Assembly: GCA_946803715.1 (NCBI GenBank)
Contig: CAMPET010000337.1
Span: forward strand, 30,681 to 67,517
Direction of reading: 5' to 3'
Origin: Beroe ovata
Taxonomy: Eukaryota > Ctenophora > Nuda > Beroida > Beroidae
Length of the DNA: 36,837 bases
Shown: one piece after another, positions 1 to 13,500 of the stretch
Layout: each line of letters opens with the position of its first letter
Numbering within the stretch: the first letter of the stretch is position 1
The notes under the pieces: model-generated
Databases searched by the model: none
Told to the model about the DNA's origin: nothing
The model's input: the letters and a program-made list of their open reading frames with translations, nothing else
Made by a program: the position numbers and the translations under genes

Positions 1-1905
1 ACACACACACACACACACACACACAAACATATGCTTGTCAGCATTCTTAACTCTCGCTAACTCCGATCTTGCTTCTCGTTATTCACTGCTATCTGTGCGA
101 GTTGCGTGTGTTTAAAGACTAGTTCCGTTTTTTCTTGCTCTTTCATGTTGCGACGATATACTAAAGTGTCTACGATACTAAATTAGATAAATTTAATCGC
201 TATACAGCTGCTGAGGAGGAAGATTTGCTGAGAAAATGAATATTTCTCATTTTGCACTCGCCTGTTTCGTTCAATTTCTCATTGCTGCAAATTCCAGAAT
301 TTCCATACTTGCTAAATTTGAATTTTATTAGGTTTTTAAATTATGTTTTTCGCAATTTATTGCCTGGAGAGTTGACTCTCAGGTATCAACTGTTGAATGT
401 TCCATTCGCCCGCCCATATTGACTACCAATTTAATTTCTATCCGTGCGTTATTGTATCAAAAAGTTGCATGCAGATATTTTATTTGTTCTATTATTCATC
501 GGAATCATTTAAATAATTATGCAGAAAGGAGGATGCAAAGGTTTAGTTGCTGATATTGAAAATGTAAATAAGATATGATCTCAGATCTTGCAAAGATGTA
601 ACAATCTCGATATACTATCACGCGTGACCCCAACGCATTGCGTGACCCCTAACACGTTACATATTGCGTGACCCCTAACACGTTACATGATGCGTCACAT
701 GATCTCACGCGCTATTCACACAGCCGATAGCAGGGTGTGAATGACAGTCCGGTTGCCTGCCATACCATCTTCACAGATAACGTCCATCAGACCTTCTTCC
801 CTCTTTAGCATCAAAGGTATACGCAATCTCATCGTATAAATCTGATCACATATCGATTTTTCTTACTCGTGGAATAAAGTGTTACAATTTTACAATTTTT
901 CTGGGGGAACCAATATATTTGTGAAATACAATCGGAAAGTGAAATTTACACTGCTGCTTCATATAGACAGTAGTAGTAAAAGGTGTTTTAACTGTTATAA
1001 TATAAGCTCGCAGATATCATCTTATTATTAAAGTCGTAGTATTACAGTTCTGAGATACATATTATACGAAACCGCGGCTGCAAATAGTTACAAATGCTTG
1101 TTAAAAGAGTGATATCATTTTAGAGAATCTCTATCTTCAGCGGGTTATCATGCTTAGATCAGGTGTCATGATATTATTGACAAATCAAGTCTCAACTCCC
1201 GCAATTTAGCATCGATTGTGTTGCATGAAATAGGCTTCTATGTAGTTAAGATAAAGCCATGAATCTATAAATCTACTTTGTTTTACTAAAGTGTTAATAC
1301 ATGCATGAGTGTGTGCGTACACTTCACTCTGTCACACACACGCACATGCACGCTGTCAAATGCTGATCACTCATCACTGCCGTCAGACATTTTCTCTTCT
1401 GGCATCCTTCTCACACTGCAGCTGCACACGTGAGGTGCAACAATTGTAAAAACTCGCTACAATTTCCATGCATCATTCTCAAAAAAGTGCTCGTAAATAT
1501 TCATAATTATCATTGGCGACACGAATATCAAGTAAGACACTTTGATCTTACCTTAACTCCATCAGAGTTAAGTTGACCCGTGATTTACGACATATAGCAG
1601 AATTGAGAGAAATAAACTTGCTCATAAGTTTATTCCGATCATCAAGCAGCGACACATCCGCACAACTATACAATATTCTAAATCTAATTAAATCAGTCAT
1701 ATTGAAGTATATCAATGACCCCCTCTCTTGACTCAAAACCTTCATTATTACCATCTGGATAGATTCCCCAAATTCGCTTTCTAGCACCCCTTAATCCTCT
1801 TTATTCCCTCCACCCTATAACTCTCAATCCTATGTTCCTGATGATAACATCCCCCAATTCCCTATTCCCCATCCCAGCCCCTAATCCTCTCTTCCCCCTC
1901 GTCAG
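1..1905. other. No firm gene; repeats at the left edge
   Basis: The window opens inside a (CA)n microsatellite (1-26). The rest is AT-rich, and I could not assemble a convincing exon chain in it. A short open stretch near 208-236 follows a possible acceptor and ends in TGA after an acidic run, but it is too short to call. Missing 5' exons of the gene starting at 1906 may lie here, because its first recognised exon begins in mid-codon. Confidence 0.5.
621..690. repeat. 26-bp tandem repeat
   Basis: The unit TGCGTGACCCCTAACACGTT plus ACATAT occurs at about 639 and 665, exactly 26 bases apart. A degenerate partial copy (CGCGTGACCCCAACGCAT) precedes it and a TGCGTCACATG copy follows. The GCGTGAC/GCGTCAC cores resemble bZIP half sites, but no gene start is fixed nearby. 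A regulatory role is only a possibility. Confidence 0.7.
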
Positions 1906-3518
1906 ATTCGCTAGCACTCAGTGAGGCTCATGAGTGGGGCTATGGGGAGAGTAGAGTGAGGGGAGACTACCTCGATAGACGGTTGTCATGGGACCCTAGC
2001 AACCGACAACAACAGCAGCAGCAACCCCAGGAGGAGGATGCGTCGTCCAGTGAGAAGGAGCTCCCACCTCGGCGACTCACGTGTGAGTGTCCGAACTGAA
2101 CCATTTCCATAAACCCTTTTTCCATTTGCTTGAATCGTTGAGCAGATATAAACTTGTTTTGGGCTATATAGATCAGTGAATTTTGTTCTCTGGATCCTTC
2201 ATAGAATAAGCTATTGACTATTCCGGTGGTAATCAAATACCACTTCTCTCAGTTAAGGAAGTTGCGACAAGGACTACTCAGCTGATATTTGGTTTTGAAG
2301 ATGGTAGAGCGGTAAGTAATGACACCATCCTTTGTGTTTTTTAAAGGTTGAAGCGGGTTCCCTTTTCTCGCGATGAGATCCACCATTTCCTTATCAATTC
2401 ACCAAATCCATTCCAAATATTAAGTAGTGGTGATAACTTTGGTGTGCCTCTGCGCGCTACTACTCTGTACGTTTGCGTTGGTCGAGAGTCTTTTGATGGG
2501 TAATTAATTGTCTCCCCTACTGCGACTCTTCTCAAGCAATATGTCTCACATATTTTACTATGCGAGATAGTTTTTGTGTGTGTGTATGTGTCACTTTCAA
2601 ACTGTCAATTAGTGAGCACGTTTCTCATACGGTGGTCATTGTGTGAGTTTTGACAAATCGGTCACGCCGACTTTGATGCCATTCGAGGGGACGTTCGATA
2701 TCAAACGCAAAATTCAGGACCTAGCCAAGAAAGTAAGTGTGCCATTCAATCTGATATTCATGACAATTGACATTTCCAACGGGAAGAAAAAGAGACTCCA
2801 ATTGAAGTGTCACATTCTCGTAGTTGACCATCATGACATTAGCCAGCCTGATTGATCTCCAGGTGATTCCGAACGCATAAGAAAACCATTTTATCACCAT
2901 GACAACCAAGTACATTATTAAATCCATATATCGGAATTCTGATTCGATATGAGGTGAGGTAATCAGTGAGCTTGGTATTTTGCTGTGGGTCATTCTCTCA
3001 ATTTTGTTGTTGTTGTGAGACCGCGTGTTCTCTGAGACTACCTCGCCCCTTGGTCCTCGGACTACGAGACTGCCTGCTCTCTAAGATTTCCTCTGTGAGA
3101 CTGCCTCAGCGAGACTTCCTCTGTCTCTGAGACACTCGTCATGCTCAGTATGGACAGGTCTCGTCAGTTGATCGTGTGGAGACTGCTGTCCAGAAGAGGA
3201 CAGGTAACTTCCCATACTGTCCTCATTTCATCTGCCATTCCATCCCCTATAATTCAGTTCTCTTCAACTTTATGCTGACCTCAGTGTTCCCTCCATTTCA
3301 GTCCGTCCACATTCTCTGTAATCCAGATTCCCCCCGTTTTTACTGTTGTCATAGCAACCAATGGAGGACAACATCACAAACAGATGTATTTACATCTCCG
3401 GACTCCGTCAACAGAGCAAGCGGTCTTTTTTCATCTACACCGCATCTATCTCACTCTCCGACGACTCGCACGACCCCAGTTATATTTCCGGTCACTGTTC
3501 CGTGAATTAATGGATTAG
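1906..3518 (+). CDS. Unrecognised multi-exon protein gene, 5' incomplete
   Basis: Six candidate exons have agreeing phases: 1906-2082, 2253-2311, 2354-2466, 2648-2732, 3149-3203 and 3355-3518. Clear signals include CCCTCGTCAG before 1906, GTGAGT after 2082, CTTCTCTCAG before 2253, GTAAGT after 2311 and 2732, and GTACGT after 2466. The first exon encodes an acidic/aromatic stretch (EAHEWGYGESRVRGDYLD) followed by about six Gln and then a Glu/Ser run. The middle exons carry FSRDEIHHFLINSPNPF and FEGTFDIKRKIQDLAKK. The first exon starts with two bases of a split codon, so more exons must lie upstream. I do not recognise the family, and no catalytic motif or membrane segment is visible. The C-terminus is uncertain: the exon after 3355 is open in all three frames, and a stronger acceptor at 3300 would give an earlier stop. 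The phase-consistent reading ends at TAG 3516-3518. Confidence 0.55.
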
Positions 3519-4856
3519 TGTTCACCTTCACCTGTACTTCACGCCATGTTTTATATGCTTGATTGAACGTAAATTAGATGTTTTAAAAGCACGATTCGTT
3601 TGAAGAATAAACTGAGTGCGGTGTTTACATATATATAATTGTTTTGGTCATCGGTAATGCTGAGTATAGTATGCGATCAAGTCTCAGCCTCAGTAATCAT
3701 TATTATATCATGTAGTTAGTTTCTATTGATGTCGATGCGTTAAGACTTTGTTTTGGTAGTATTTTAGACAGTTTAGATCATAACCAAAACTTTCATGGTC
3801 TCTTGCTTGTCCTGCCATAGCAACTAAAACAACAACTCAGCAACGCCTTACTTCACACGGCAACCCCTACATAGCAACCTGCAACCCCAAACGACAAAAA
3901 CAACCACCCCCTATCGCAGGCGCGCAGCTGTGATATAATATGCTTGTAGTTAATAATATTTATTCCTCACACGCACTCTAGAACACGTGGTCCGCACGTG
4001 TGTCATGATACTTTGCTAACCATATAGTGATACGCTATGTACACTCTCTATCTCACTTTATGCTGCTGCAATACTTTTTATGACTCATAAAATATGCTAT
4101 ATTGGTACTAAACTTAGTAATAGTTTTCGTCTGATTTGCTGTTGTAGGTCACTCATGCAATCGAAATTGTCTCATTCATCCATCAGTCAATGAGTAATGA
4201 CCATTGACCATTGTCCTGTTCACAAATCGCCCCTAAGGCAAACCCCACTCAACGCAACCAGAGGCAATGCAATTATGACCCTATAATGGCCCTATAGCAA
4301 GAAATTATAGCGTCTTATGCTATCATGTCTGAATGATGGACCTCCATTAAGACAGTCCTTGTGAGTGGAACTCTATATTTGACAAGCTTAGCAAGTACTG
4401 TGGAGTTCTACCTCCTGCGTTGTGTGTGTGAGTGTGTGTGTGTGTGTGTACTGTGTGTGTGAGTGTGTGTGAGTGTGTGTGTGTGTGTGTCCTCTCATAC
4501 ATCCAATCACACTACATAGATTAATTGTCAGTGCTACTCTCGCGCCACATTCTTTGAAGTCCTGCATTACATGACCGCGAATCATGATAATTAAGATTGC
4601 GCAATATATGTTTGTCATCTTATCATGACGATGATCCAGCTGGCTTTATACTCCAACCTGCGTTATTATATTCGCTGGGCTAGTGCAGCGTGCTGCTACA
4701 CCTAGCTTATCGCGGAGCCTTTATTTCCGGTTTTTCTGTGTCTTGCCGCTGCTGATTATACAGCTGTTGTTTACAATAAACAAGCGACGCACGAGTGTTG
4801 TTATATGCGTAGTCGTCGTCGTCGTCGCCGTGATCAGCATAATATTCGTCATCGTT
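3519..4856. other. Intergenic or 5' intron region with CA/GT repeats
   Basis: No exon could be supported here. A (GT)n tract with interruptions occupies about 4420-4490. The interval separates the unrecognised gene from the first coding exon of the carboxypeptidase and may hold that gene's promoter and a 5' exon. Confidence 0.5.
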
Positions 4857-7800
4857 ATGCTCAACGGATTCTTCTTCTTCCCCCTCAAGCGGACATCGTG
4901 TTTCCCAAACAGAGCAACTCCCCCCACTCCCCCCTCCCCCTCGGACACCAACTCTTCCCCCGTGCGACGGAACTCGTACCCCTGCGGCGGAGACTACCGA
5001 GTAGCGGGTGTCACCGAGTTCCGGGACAAACTCAACACTTGTCGCCAGGGACTGAGAATCACGAGGAATATGGCACCGGGAGCTCAGTCACTGAGAGTGC
5101 TACCCCCGCCGCCCAGCTGTAGTATCCCCAAACCCCTCATCAGTAGCACGGGGGTCCTACAGGCAGAGAGGGATCACCGCATTGGAGTTGGGACTGTCGC
5201 CACATCCGGGGCTCATGGGAGTGCTACTGGTGGGACTGGTCATCGAGGGCCGGGTGCCTTAGAACAGGGCAAGCCGTTGCCCACAAAGATCAGCAACATT
5301 GTGAGTGTGAAATAATTGTATTTGTACCTCGTTTTTCTTATATGATCGCATTGTTATGATCCCATTGATCCAGATAAATGATCATGATAGATGACTACCT
5401 ATCATGAATAATGATGACATTGATAGCAATTGACGTGATTCCACTTGAAATGATGTTGAATTTGTTTCGACTTGACATGTACGGCTTTAATCAATAAGAC
5501 AATTGATAGCCCATCGAGACAAGCTTCCCAAGAATCATCCATTGTTTTAAAAACACAACATTCATATATATACGCCCCCGTATATTTTCATGATGTCATA
5601 GCTATAAAATAGCGGAATCCCGCCCCCATATTTGGCTGCTATCTGAGCAGATCGTCTAGCAGTTTCCGTGCTACACGGATTATAGCAGCACACACACGCA
5701 CACACATTTTCGTGACACGCACAGTATGCGTGTGGAGTCCGAGCAGCAAGATTCTTGCCGACATTGTTTACATTCTGTAGGAGTTCTGCTTCACTTCACA
5801 CACCTACACAGACACGTATTTACATATAACAGTGTGTGTGATAGTTAAAATTTCACTCCTTCTCTAGCTCAATCACGCATTGCTGAGTCGAGTTTTAAGA
5901 CTGCGCCGCCGTGTGCTTGTCATCCATCGCACAATCTCAGCTATACCTACTCGTTTCTCTCTTTCCTCGTGTATCTGTGTGTCTGTGAACGTATAATATC
6001 CGCATAGATTCTGCACACTCTCTCTCGAGTTGGGTACCATGCTGAAGATACCACTCTACATGGTTTCGCCCGAAGCGGTATCCCAATGTTGCTCTACTGC
6101 CACCGCCATTGTGTACGAGAACGCCCGGACCCATGATACAGCCACCATCTACAAGGACCAGGAGCATCTTGTCGCAGAGGAGTACTCGAGTTCGGATAAT
6201 ACGGATAATATCATTGATAGCCCGCATGCAGCAACAGCAACAACAACAGGAACATCAACAACAGCAACAGTGTCAACAACAGTGACTAAGAAGTGTGATG
6301 ACGTCATAGATACACTCAAAAAGACCATTTCCATCAAGGGATCATCGTATAGTTCGGAAAAAAGGGGTCAACACTACATATACGTGCTAACTAACACGGT
6401 GAATATTTGCACTGTCGTTTTTTAGGGGGCTTAGCTAAGTTTTTGTCGCCCATTTAGGGGTTCTGGTGGTCTGAGGTTTACTGGTCAGTATTATAAAGGA
6501 GCAGTTTGCTTGTTTAAAGTGGGAATCATCATTCGCTGGGTAGTTACTTGTTCAATCGTTTTGATGTGAATCAGGGTTGCTATTTACTATGGGTTGTGGT
6601 CAAAAATTGCCAGATACATTTCGATATCGGTCCTTCTGTGTGAGTGGCATCTTGGATTCATATCATTCGGATTTTAGTCGGCATATAGTTATGATAGTCT
6701 CCCAAACTTGAATCCCTATTATAAAGTTTAATCTTTCTCCAAACATCCCTATCTCTTTCTCGTCAATTCTCACCGGACCCTCTCACCCGCAGGTCCCCAA
6801 GTTGAAGGAACCCCGGTCTCTGTACTGTGTCCCCCGGGATATAGTTCCCCCAAGGTGGCCCGTGGGAATAGAGGGAGTGTGCCCCGACCCCAACCTCTCC
6901 CACAAGCACACTTCGCCTCCATTCGTAGAGGAGTTCTACAAGCGACCATCTGGATCGAGTTAGTTTTGTCGGAGTTCGGAGAAATGCTGCACAAAATTTT
7001 GAGACGTTGCAGCTGTTATACCCTGCAATATCTCTAAACGGGAAGATACTGTTTCAGATAACTGCGCCTCTAACTCACTATTACCTCAGATCTGCGTTTG
7101 TTAGAGAAAGTTGACACAGACAAGGATGAAGGGACTGTGGTATACCAGTTACCACCCATGCGATTCCCATTTGTGAGTTTACCAGCTGCTACCAATCACT
7201 GTCATCCTTCATGAAAACAGCAATTTCATCGTTGAAAACGGCCGAACACATCTTCGGCTCATTGTCAATTCATAAGAGCCAATCTTTCTCTCTCTCTCTA
7301 ACACTAACACCCAAGTCATTTCAGTACACCAGGTCCCGACCGGCTGCGACACTTGAAACTATCCCACTCCCTCTTCCAAACTACCCAAATGATGACGTTA
7401 TACGGTTCGAATCGAGGTTCGAGTCAGCCAACCTCTTCCGTGCTCGACGAGTGTGAGTTATCCAGAATTGAATTATGTATAAATATAATCTGTTGTGATC
7501 TTCAGACACCAACTCCCTCCTTAATTTCTCTCTCGTCACATGTCTTGCTTATCCATTTCCCATCGGAAAAAGGGTAATTGGGACCATAAATGGTATTCAA
7601 ATCCCGCTTACATGTGACACACACACAGAGGCCCGTACGAATACGAGTTGGAACTGCGATGGGACTACTTTACCATGAAGCATACTCAGTGGTTCTACTT
7701 CATGACAACCAACACTCGGGCTGGACCCACGTACAAGTTCACAATCATCAACCTCCTAAAGTCGGGTAGTTTGTACAACGAGGGGATGAAACCGCTCTTC

Positions 7801-10556
7801 TACTCCGAACAGAACGCCAAGAATAAGAACATCGGTTGGATGAGAACTGGACATAACATTCACTACTACAAGAATAACATCAGGTATGGATAAAGTTGAA
7901 TATGATCGATTTCGTCTTGAAAATTGAGGGATTGTCAATGTTTTTCATGATCAGAACTATAACTCTCCCTCTTAACCTCTAGACGGAAAGATTGTAAAGG
8001 AGAGAGGTATCAGTACTCTCTGACGTGGCAGTTCCAATACCCACACAATGGCGATGTGTGCTACTTTGCACACTGCTACCCCTACACCTACACAGACCTT
8101 CAGGTGATGAGTTGCTCCAAAATTGGTTGTTACTAATATATCATGATCATATGGTCGAGAAACTCTCTACTTTCGGTTTTGAAATAGCACCACACACATT
8201 CACTTGGTGTCATCATATTTCAATCGACAATCCAACTCAGAGAAGCCCCTTCCTCCTNCCCCACACAGACTGATCTATTGGAAATCGCCAAGGACCCGGT
8301 CAAGTCCCAGTACGTGAAACAGCGAATCCTCTGTCACTCTCTGGGCGGAAATATGGTGCACCTCCTGACCGTGACCACACCCTCTAGTCACCTGACGGAG
8401 GCGAAGCAGAAGAGGGCAGTAGTGGTGACGTCACGGGTTCATCCCGGGGAAACGAATAGTAGTTACATGATGAGGGGATTCATCAATTTTATCACGGGAC
8501 CATCTCCAGATGCCAAGGTGGGTCTGGGACCTGGGTGTTGGGTTTTACAGATGCTAACGTGGGTCTATGACCGGGGTGTGGCATGCACAGTGTGGTTTTT
8601 TTCGACCTATTTCTGGTGTGAAAAGGTGGTCGGTTGAGAAGCTGTGTTGATCGCATGAATAAGAATCTAATTCATCATTGAGATTTGCATCTCTGACGTG
8701 TCCAATCGCTTGTGGCCGCGATCAGTGATGAAAACATGACTAGCATGATCTGATTATGTACCCATCCAGCCAGATTGACCTCAATATCGTGCGTCATCAG
8801 TGATGACTCATTTTTCATATATCTCGCAGGTGTTACGGGATAACTTCGTGTTCAAGATCGTGCCCATGCTCAACCCTGATGGTGTGATTGTGGGTAACTA
8901 CCGCAGTTCACTAGCTGCCCGGGACCTCAACAGAAACTACAAGAATCCCATCAAGGACGCTTATCCGACCATATGGAGTGTCAAAGCCATGATACGACGG
9001 TGAGTATTGTTGGATTTTGGCCAGCAGTATCTCCAAGATCTGAGATTAAACTCATTAGATACGAACAAACTGCTTCGATATTATATGTACATGCTTGTTC
9101 GGTATATCTAACATGCAACTTGGAAATCATGTTGAATATGATGTGCCAACATATCTTACAAATCTTGAATACTTATACTCTTATTTAGCTTACAGCGATT
9201 AAATTATTGAGGAAGCAATGTATTGGAAACTCGTCACTCAATACCTCACTGATTAAAGATTCACATCCATTGATTCCTTGCAGCATGTTAACGGAACGCG
9301 AGGTGGTGTTGTACTGCGATCTACACGGGCACAGCCGGAAAATGAACGTGTTTATGTACGGGTGTGAAAACAAGGAAGCGGCTTTCCGCCTCCACGAGCG
9401 AGTATTCCCAAACATGATGGGCAGGAACACCAGCAAGTTCAAATACTCCTCCTGTAGATTCAAGGTACAAGAAGCCGCATCCGTTTTTGTCTAATTGAGA
9501 TTTATAGTAATCAGGGCCAAATCAGGGCCGTGACATTAGTCACGACATAGTTGCCAAAATAATCAGAGTATGATTGATTAAATATCTTGAGGGCTATCTT
9601 CCTCTTTTATAACCCATTTATCACTCCCAGGTTCAAAAGAAGAAGGAGGGCACGGGCCGTATTGTGATGTGGCAGCAAATGGGCATCCTCAACTCCTTCA
9701 CCATGGAAGCCACATTCGCGGGGTATAACAATGTTCATTTCAATAGTAAGGACCTGGAAGATATGGGATATCACTTCTGCGATACGTTACTCGACTACTG
9801 TGATCCTGATACTACCAAGGTACCACGACGGGGAGGAACGAGTTTGTGCCCAGTGTATGTGTGTGTGTGTCTGCAGTGTGTGTGTCTGTGTCTGTGTCTG
9901 TGTGTGNNNNGTGTGTGTGTGTGTGTGTGTGTGTTTGTGTCATCGAGCATTTTATCATTAGTTTCATTTCGAGTCTGAGATTGAGAAATCTGGTTGTATT
10001 TCCTCACGATCCAATTGGAGACTCGTCTGAAACCATATCCACCACACAGGTAGATCACGTTCTCTCCAACCTGACCCGAATAGTGAAAGCCCAATACGCC
10101 GCGAAACTTGGTAAAAACATCGACGATATCAAGGACCTTCCTCTGGAAGACATGGATTTCTCAGATCTGGAGTCAAGCGATGGTGGATCTGATAGTTCAG
10201 TTTCTGATGGACCCCCTAAGCTACCCATGCTGAGAAAGGTACCCTCTCCGTGTACATGTTGTGTGATGTTCGCCTTCGGGTGTTCCCTTGTTTCTTTGCA
10301 GCATGACGTAGTTCATCGCAATACCAATTGTTGCGAGGGATATTTGTGTTTGGAAGAACCTCGATTTCACCCTGTGATTCATTTTTTCCCTTTTTCTCTT
10401 TGCATTCTAAAGTAGTTTTTTAAGTTCAGTCCTGTGACAAACGCACAGAAATGTGCCTCGTTACAGTCAAAAAAGAAGTACAAGACGCGGAAAGAGCGAA
10501 ACATGATCCACAGACAGAGCAGGAGACGTAAACCCGGTGCTCCGGAAACAGTGGTG

Positions 10557-10589
<33 letters not shown>

Positions 10590-13500
10590 TTGTGCGTGTT
10601 TGTGTGTGTGTATGTGAGTATGTGTGTGTGTGAGTGTGAGTGTGTGTGTGTGTNNNNNNNNNNNNNNNNNNNNNNNNNNNNTGTGTGTGTGTGGGTATGC
10701 GTGTGTGCGAGATTTTGGTCCTGTGGGAACGTCTTCTTCTTTTATCCACTCTGCGAGTTTCATTCTCCGATCTCACACCATTATTCAAGTTGGTTTGCTA
10801 ATCTTGTTTTCGTTATATCTCAATCTCGTGCAGCAAATACAGTACAAACATGCAGAATGATATATTCAGAATAAGGAAACCTTCCTAACGATTACGATGA
10901 TTATTTTAAACTGATTGTTTTCAGAAAACACAACTGACTGGCTCAGTTGTTAGTGAGAGTTCAAAGAAAGAAAAACAGAGCAAAATCAAAGTGAGTATCT
11001 CACTTATATGTAACTGTTTTAGCAAGCTTCTTTTTTGAGGTAAATGAATTATGTCATCAGTCTGATCACCGCTCACTTTGAGTGATTGAAAATGAACCGA
11101 TCTCATCAGCATGAAAACGCGTCTTCTCGAATGGTTGAGACTAAGATAAACAAACCACGCCCAAATAACACACCCCTCACGCCCATAACACACCCCTCAG
11201 TGAGGGGGGAGTGAGGGGCCCTCACGCCCCCTCACGCCCTATCACCCCCTCTCTTACAGGCAGAGCGTCGTTACAGCGTAAGCTCGGGTGACTCACCGCC
11301 GGCTGTGCCGAAACAGAGCCAGGGTGTGCCAAAACACGCCCAGGAGAGAATAGAGGAGAGACAAGCCAAAGTCAAGGTAAGAGTATGTTATATTTCACAC
11401 GCATTTTATATCAGAAAGCATAAAAAGGTGGTTGGTGTGACCACAAACCAGAGTTTTTCATTTGCTTTTTTCTTTTCTGCTGGGGTGCCGAATTCTTTTC
11501 TCCGTAAGCACATCTATTATATTCGCAATTCGCAAATCACAGTTGTGCTTATCTTTAAAGAAACTAGTTAGAGTGGTGAAAAGATCCAATATCCATTAGA
11601 TTAAATCCCTGTCCATTGAAAGCATTCACACTTTGTCTTGAGTATGATAGTATCAAATATCAAGATTTTCTCATCATCAACTTGAAGCACCGATTCATTT
11701 GAAGCACTCTGTCAATTTTGTGTCCCCTCCTCCGTGGAGTGTGAATCTCGTGATTAGCGGAAGCATGTTCATCGAGCGACGTCAGGAGGATTTCAACCAG
11801 CCAATTGATTTGCCTTGCCATTTTCGTTTTATTTCCCTGTGATATGCATCCTCAGTTAATGATGCGTTCTCAATTATTTTAATTTTTTGAGTTTTATTGA
11901 ACAAAAATCGGGGGCTGAACTGAAAATACCTGGCTGCGAAATCCTCTGACCCAGTCTCGAGTATAATCGTGGTATTTCATGAACACCATGTGTCATCCTG
12001 AGCAGACAGTCTTAACCGTCTTTGAGGGAGTAGTCATGATGTCTCTCCTCCACACTCTAAGGCGAGATTCCAATGAAGTCTAGGTAAAAGCTGAGACTCA
12101 ATGCGGGACCGCACCATGATATGTATTCTCACTGTGGCGAGCCCTGCCTCACCTGCACACGATATTGCATGATCTGTCCTCTGAGCTCTGTCCCGGACGC
12201 TCCCCCTTGTGTCGTGTAATTAACGGCCCTGTGTGTTCACGTGTGTCGCAAACTCTCACGATATAGCATTCCACACAGGGCCCCACGACACAAGTCTATC
12301 CTAATGTCGGATCGGAGACGGGAGCGAACTACCAGTTGTCAGAGGATAGGACAGATCATGCTCCGCCGGTGGGCGGGGCCGTCATTCCGCACCGGCCTGC
12401 GCCCACATGGGTGCGCCGGTCGACGGGGCCGCGCGCCACGCCCGTACCGCCGCCGCCCTACTCGAGAATGCAGGCATCTCCGCCCCATATCCGGAGTTCG
12501 CCACCAACGCCCTTCGTACGGAACATTCAGTTTCACATTCCACCGCCAAAACAAATCCAGAACTTCAACTATTACTACCATATTCCTACCCTGGGACTGA
12601 CGTTTAGTCATGTTAAGGTGCCGCCCCCTCTGAATACCGCTAAGCAATGATCTAGAAGTTTCTTTGATGGTGTGAGGGGTCTATTTCAGACTCTAGTTGT
12701 CAAATACGTGATAATCACTAATCAGTCATAACCTGGGTCTGGCAGCCATGCTCTTCTATAATGTTAAAACTTTTATCATTTCATCTTTATATTATGTTAT
12801 CTTGATGTTATTAACGTTATTCAGTATTCACTGTCATAGTTAATCTTTCGACGAATTTATTAGTTTTACGTAGATGTAGTACCTATGATAGACTGTTAAT
12901 GTTATAGATAGGTAGTATAGTAAACTTTTATTTTGTGGGTTGATAGTGTTTCTAGTGTATCTATATATTTGTTGTTTTTGTCATTGGAAAAACACATTGT
13001 TTTTTAGAAAGAAACCCCGCCGTGTCCCATGAGACTCCCCAAAATTGAAGCGGCCGCGCCCTGTGCGGCGACCAAGCAGCCCATTGTCAAGGTGCAGTGT
13101 CCGCATGCGACCTAGCTCTCTTTCTCTATAAGTTGTGCTGAGCTTTGCATGTCATGAGTGACGAGTGTTAGGAAATATCTTCATTGCTATCGCACCTTCT
13201 TCATTAAATCTTCAAAATCTTCACGTTCTTCAATCTTAATGACTTCCAAAAACATCACGCATACTCATCCCAACAGAGATCTCACTTTTTCCAAGTCATC
13301 TTTCTTTCCGATCTCTTTCAAATAAGAAAATCTCTTTCCTCCACCTGCATGATATTCGTTATCCACCCATCTGTCCATCACTTCTATTTTTGTGCTGGTG
13401 TGTATTTTGACTTATCATGTTGTAGTTAGTAAGAAGTATACAGATTATGGTTGCATGAATTGTTGCTCTGGTAGATTTGAGAGAGAAATAGCTTTGCGTA

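Noticed and set aside
4683-4889. A Val/Ile-rich run resembling a transmembrane helix upstream in the first carboxypeptidase frame
   Set aside because: The frame has no ATG before 4857, and a strong acceptor (TTCTTCTTCCCCCTCAAG) ends at 4889. The hydrophobic run is most likely translated intron or untranslated sequence.
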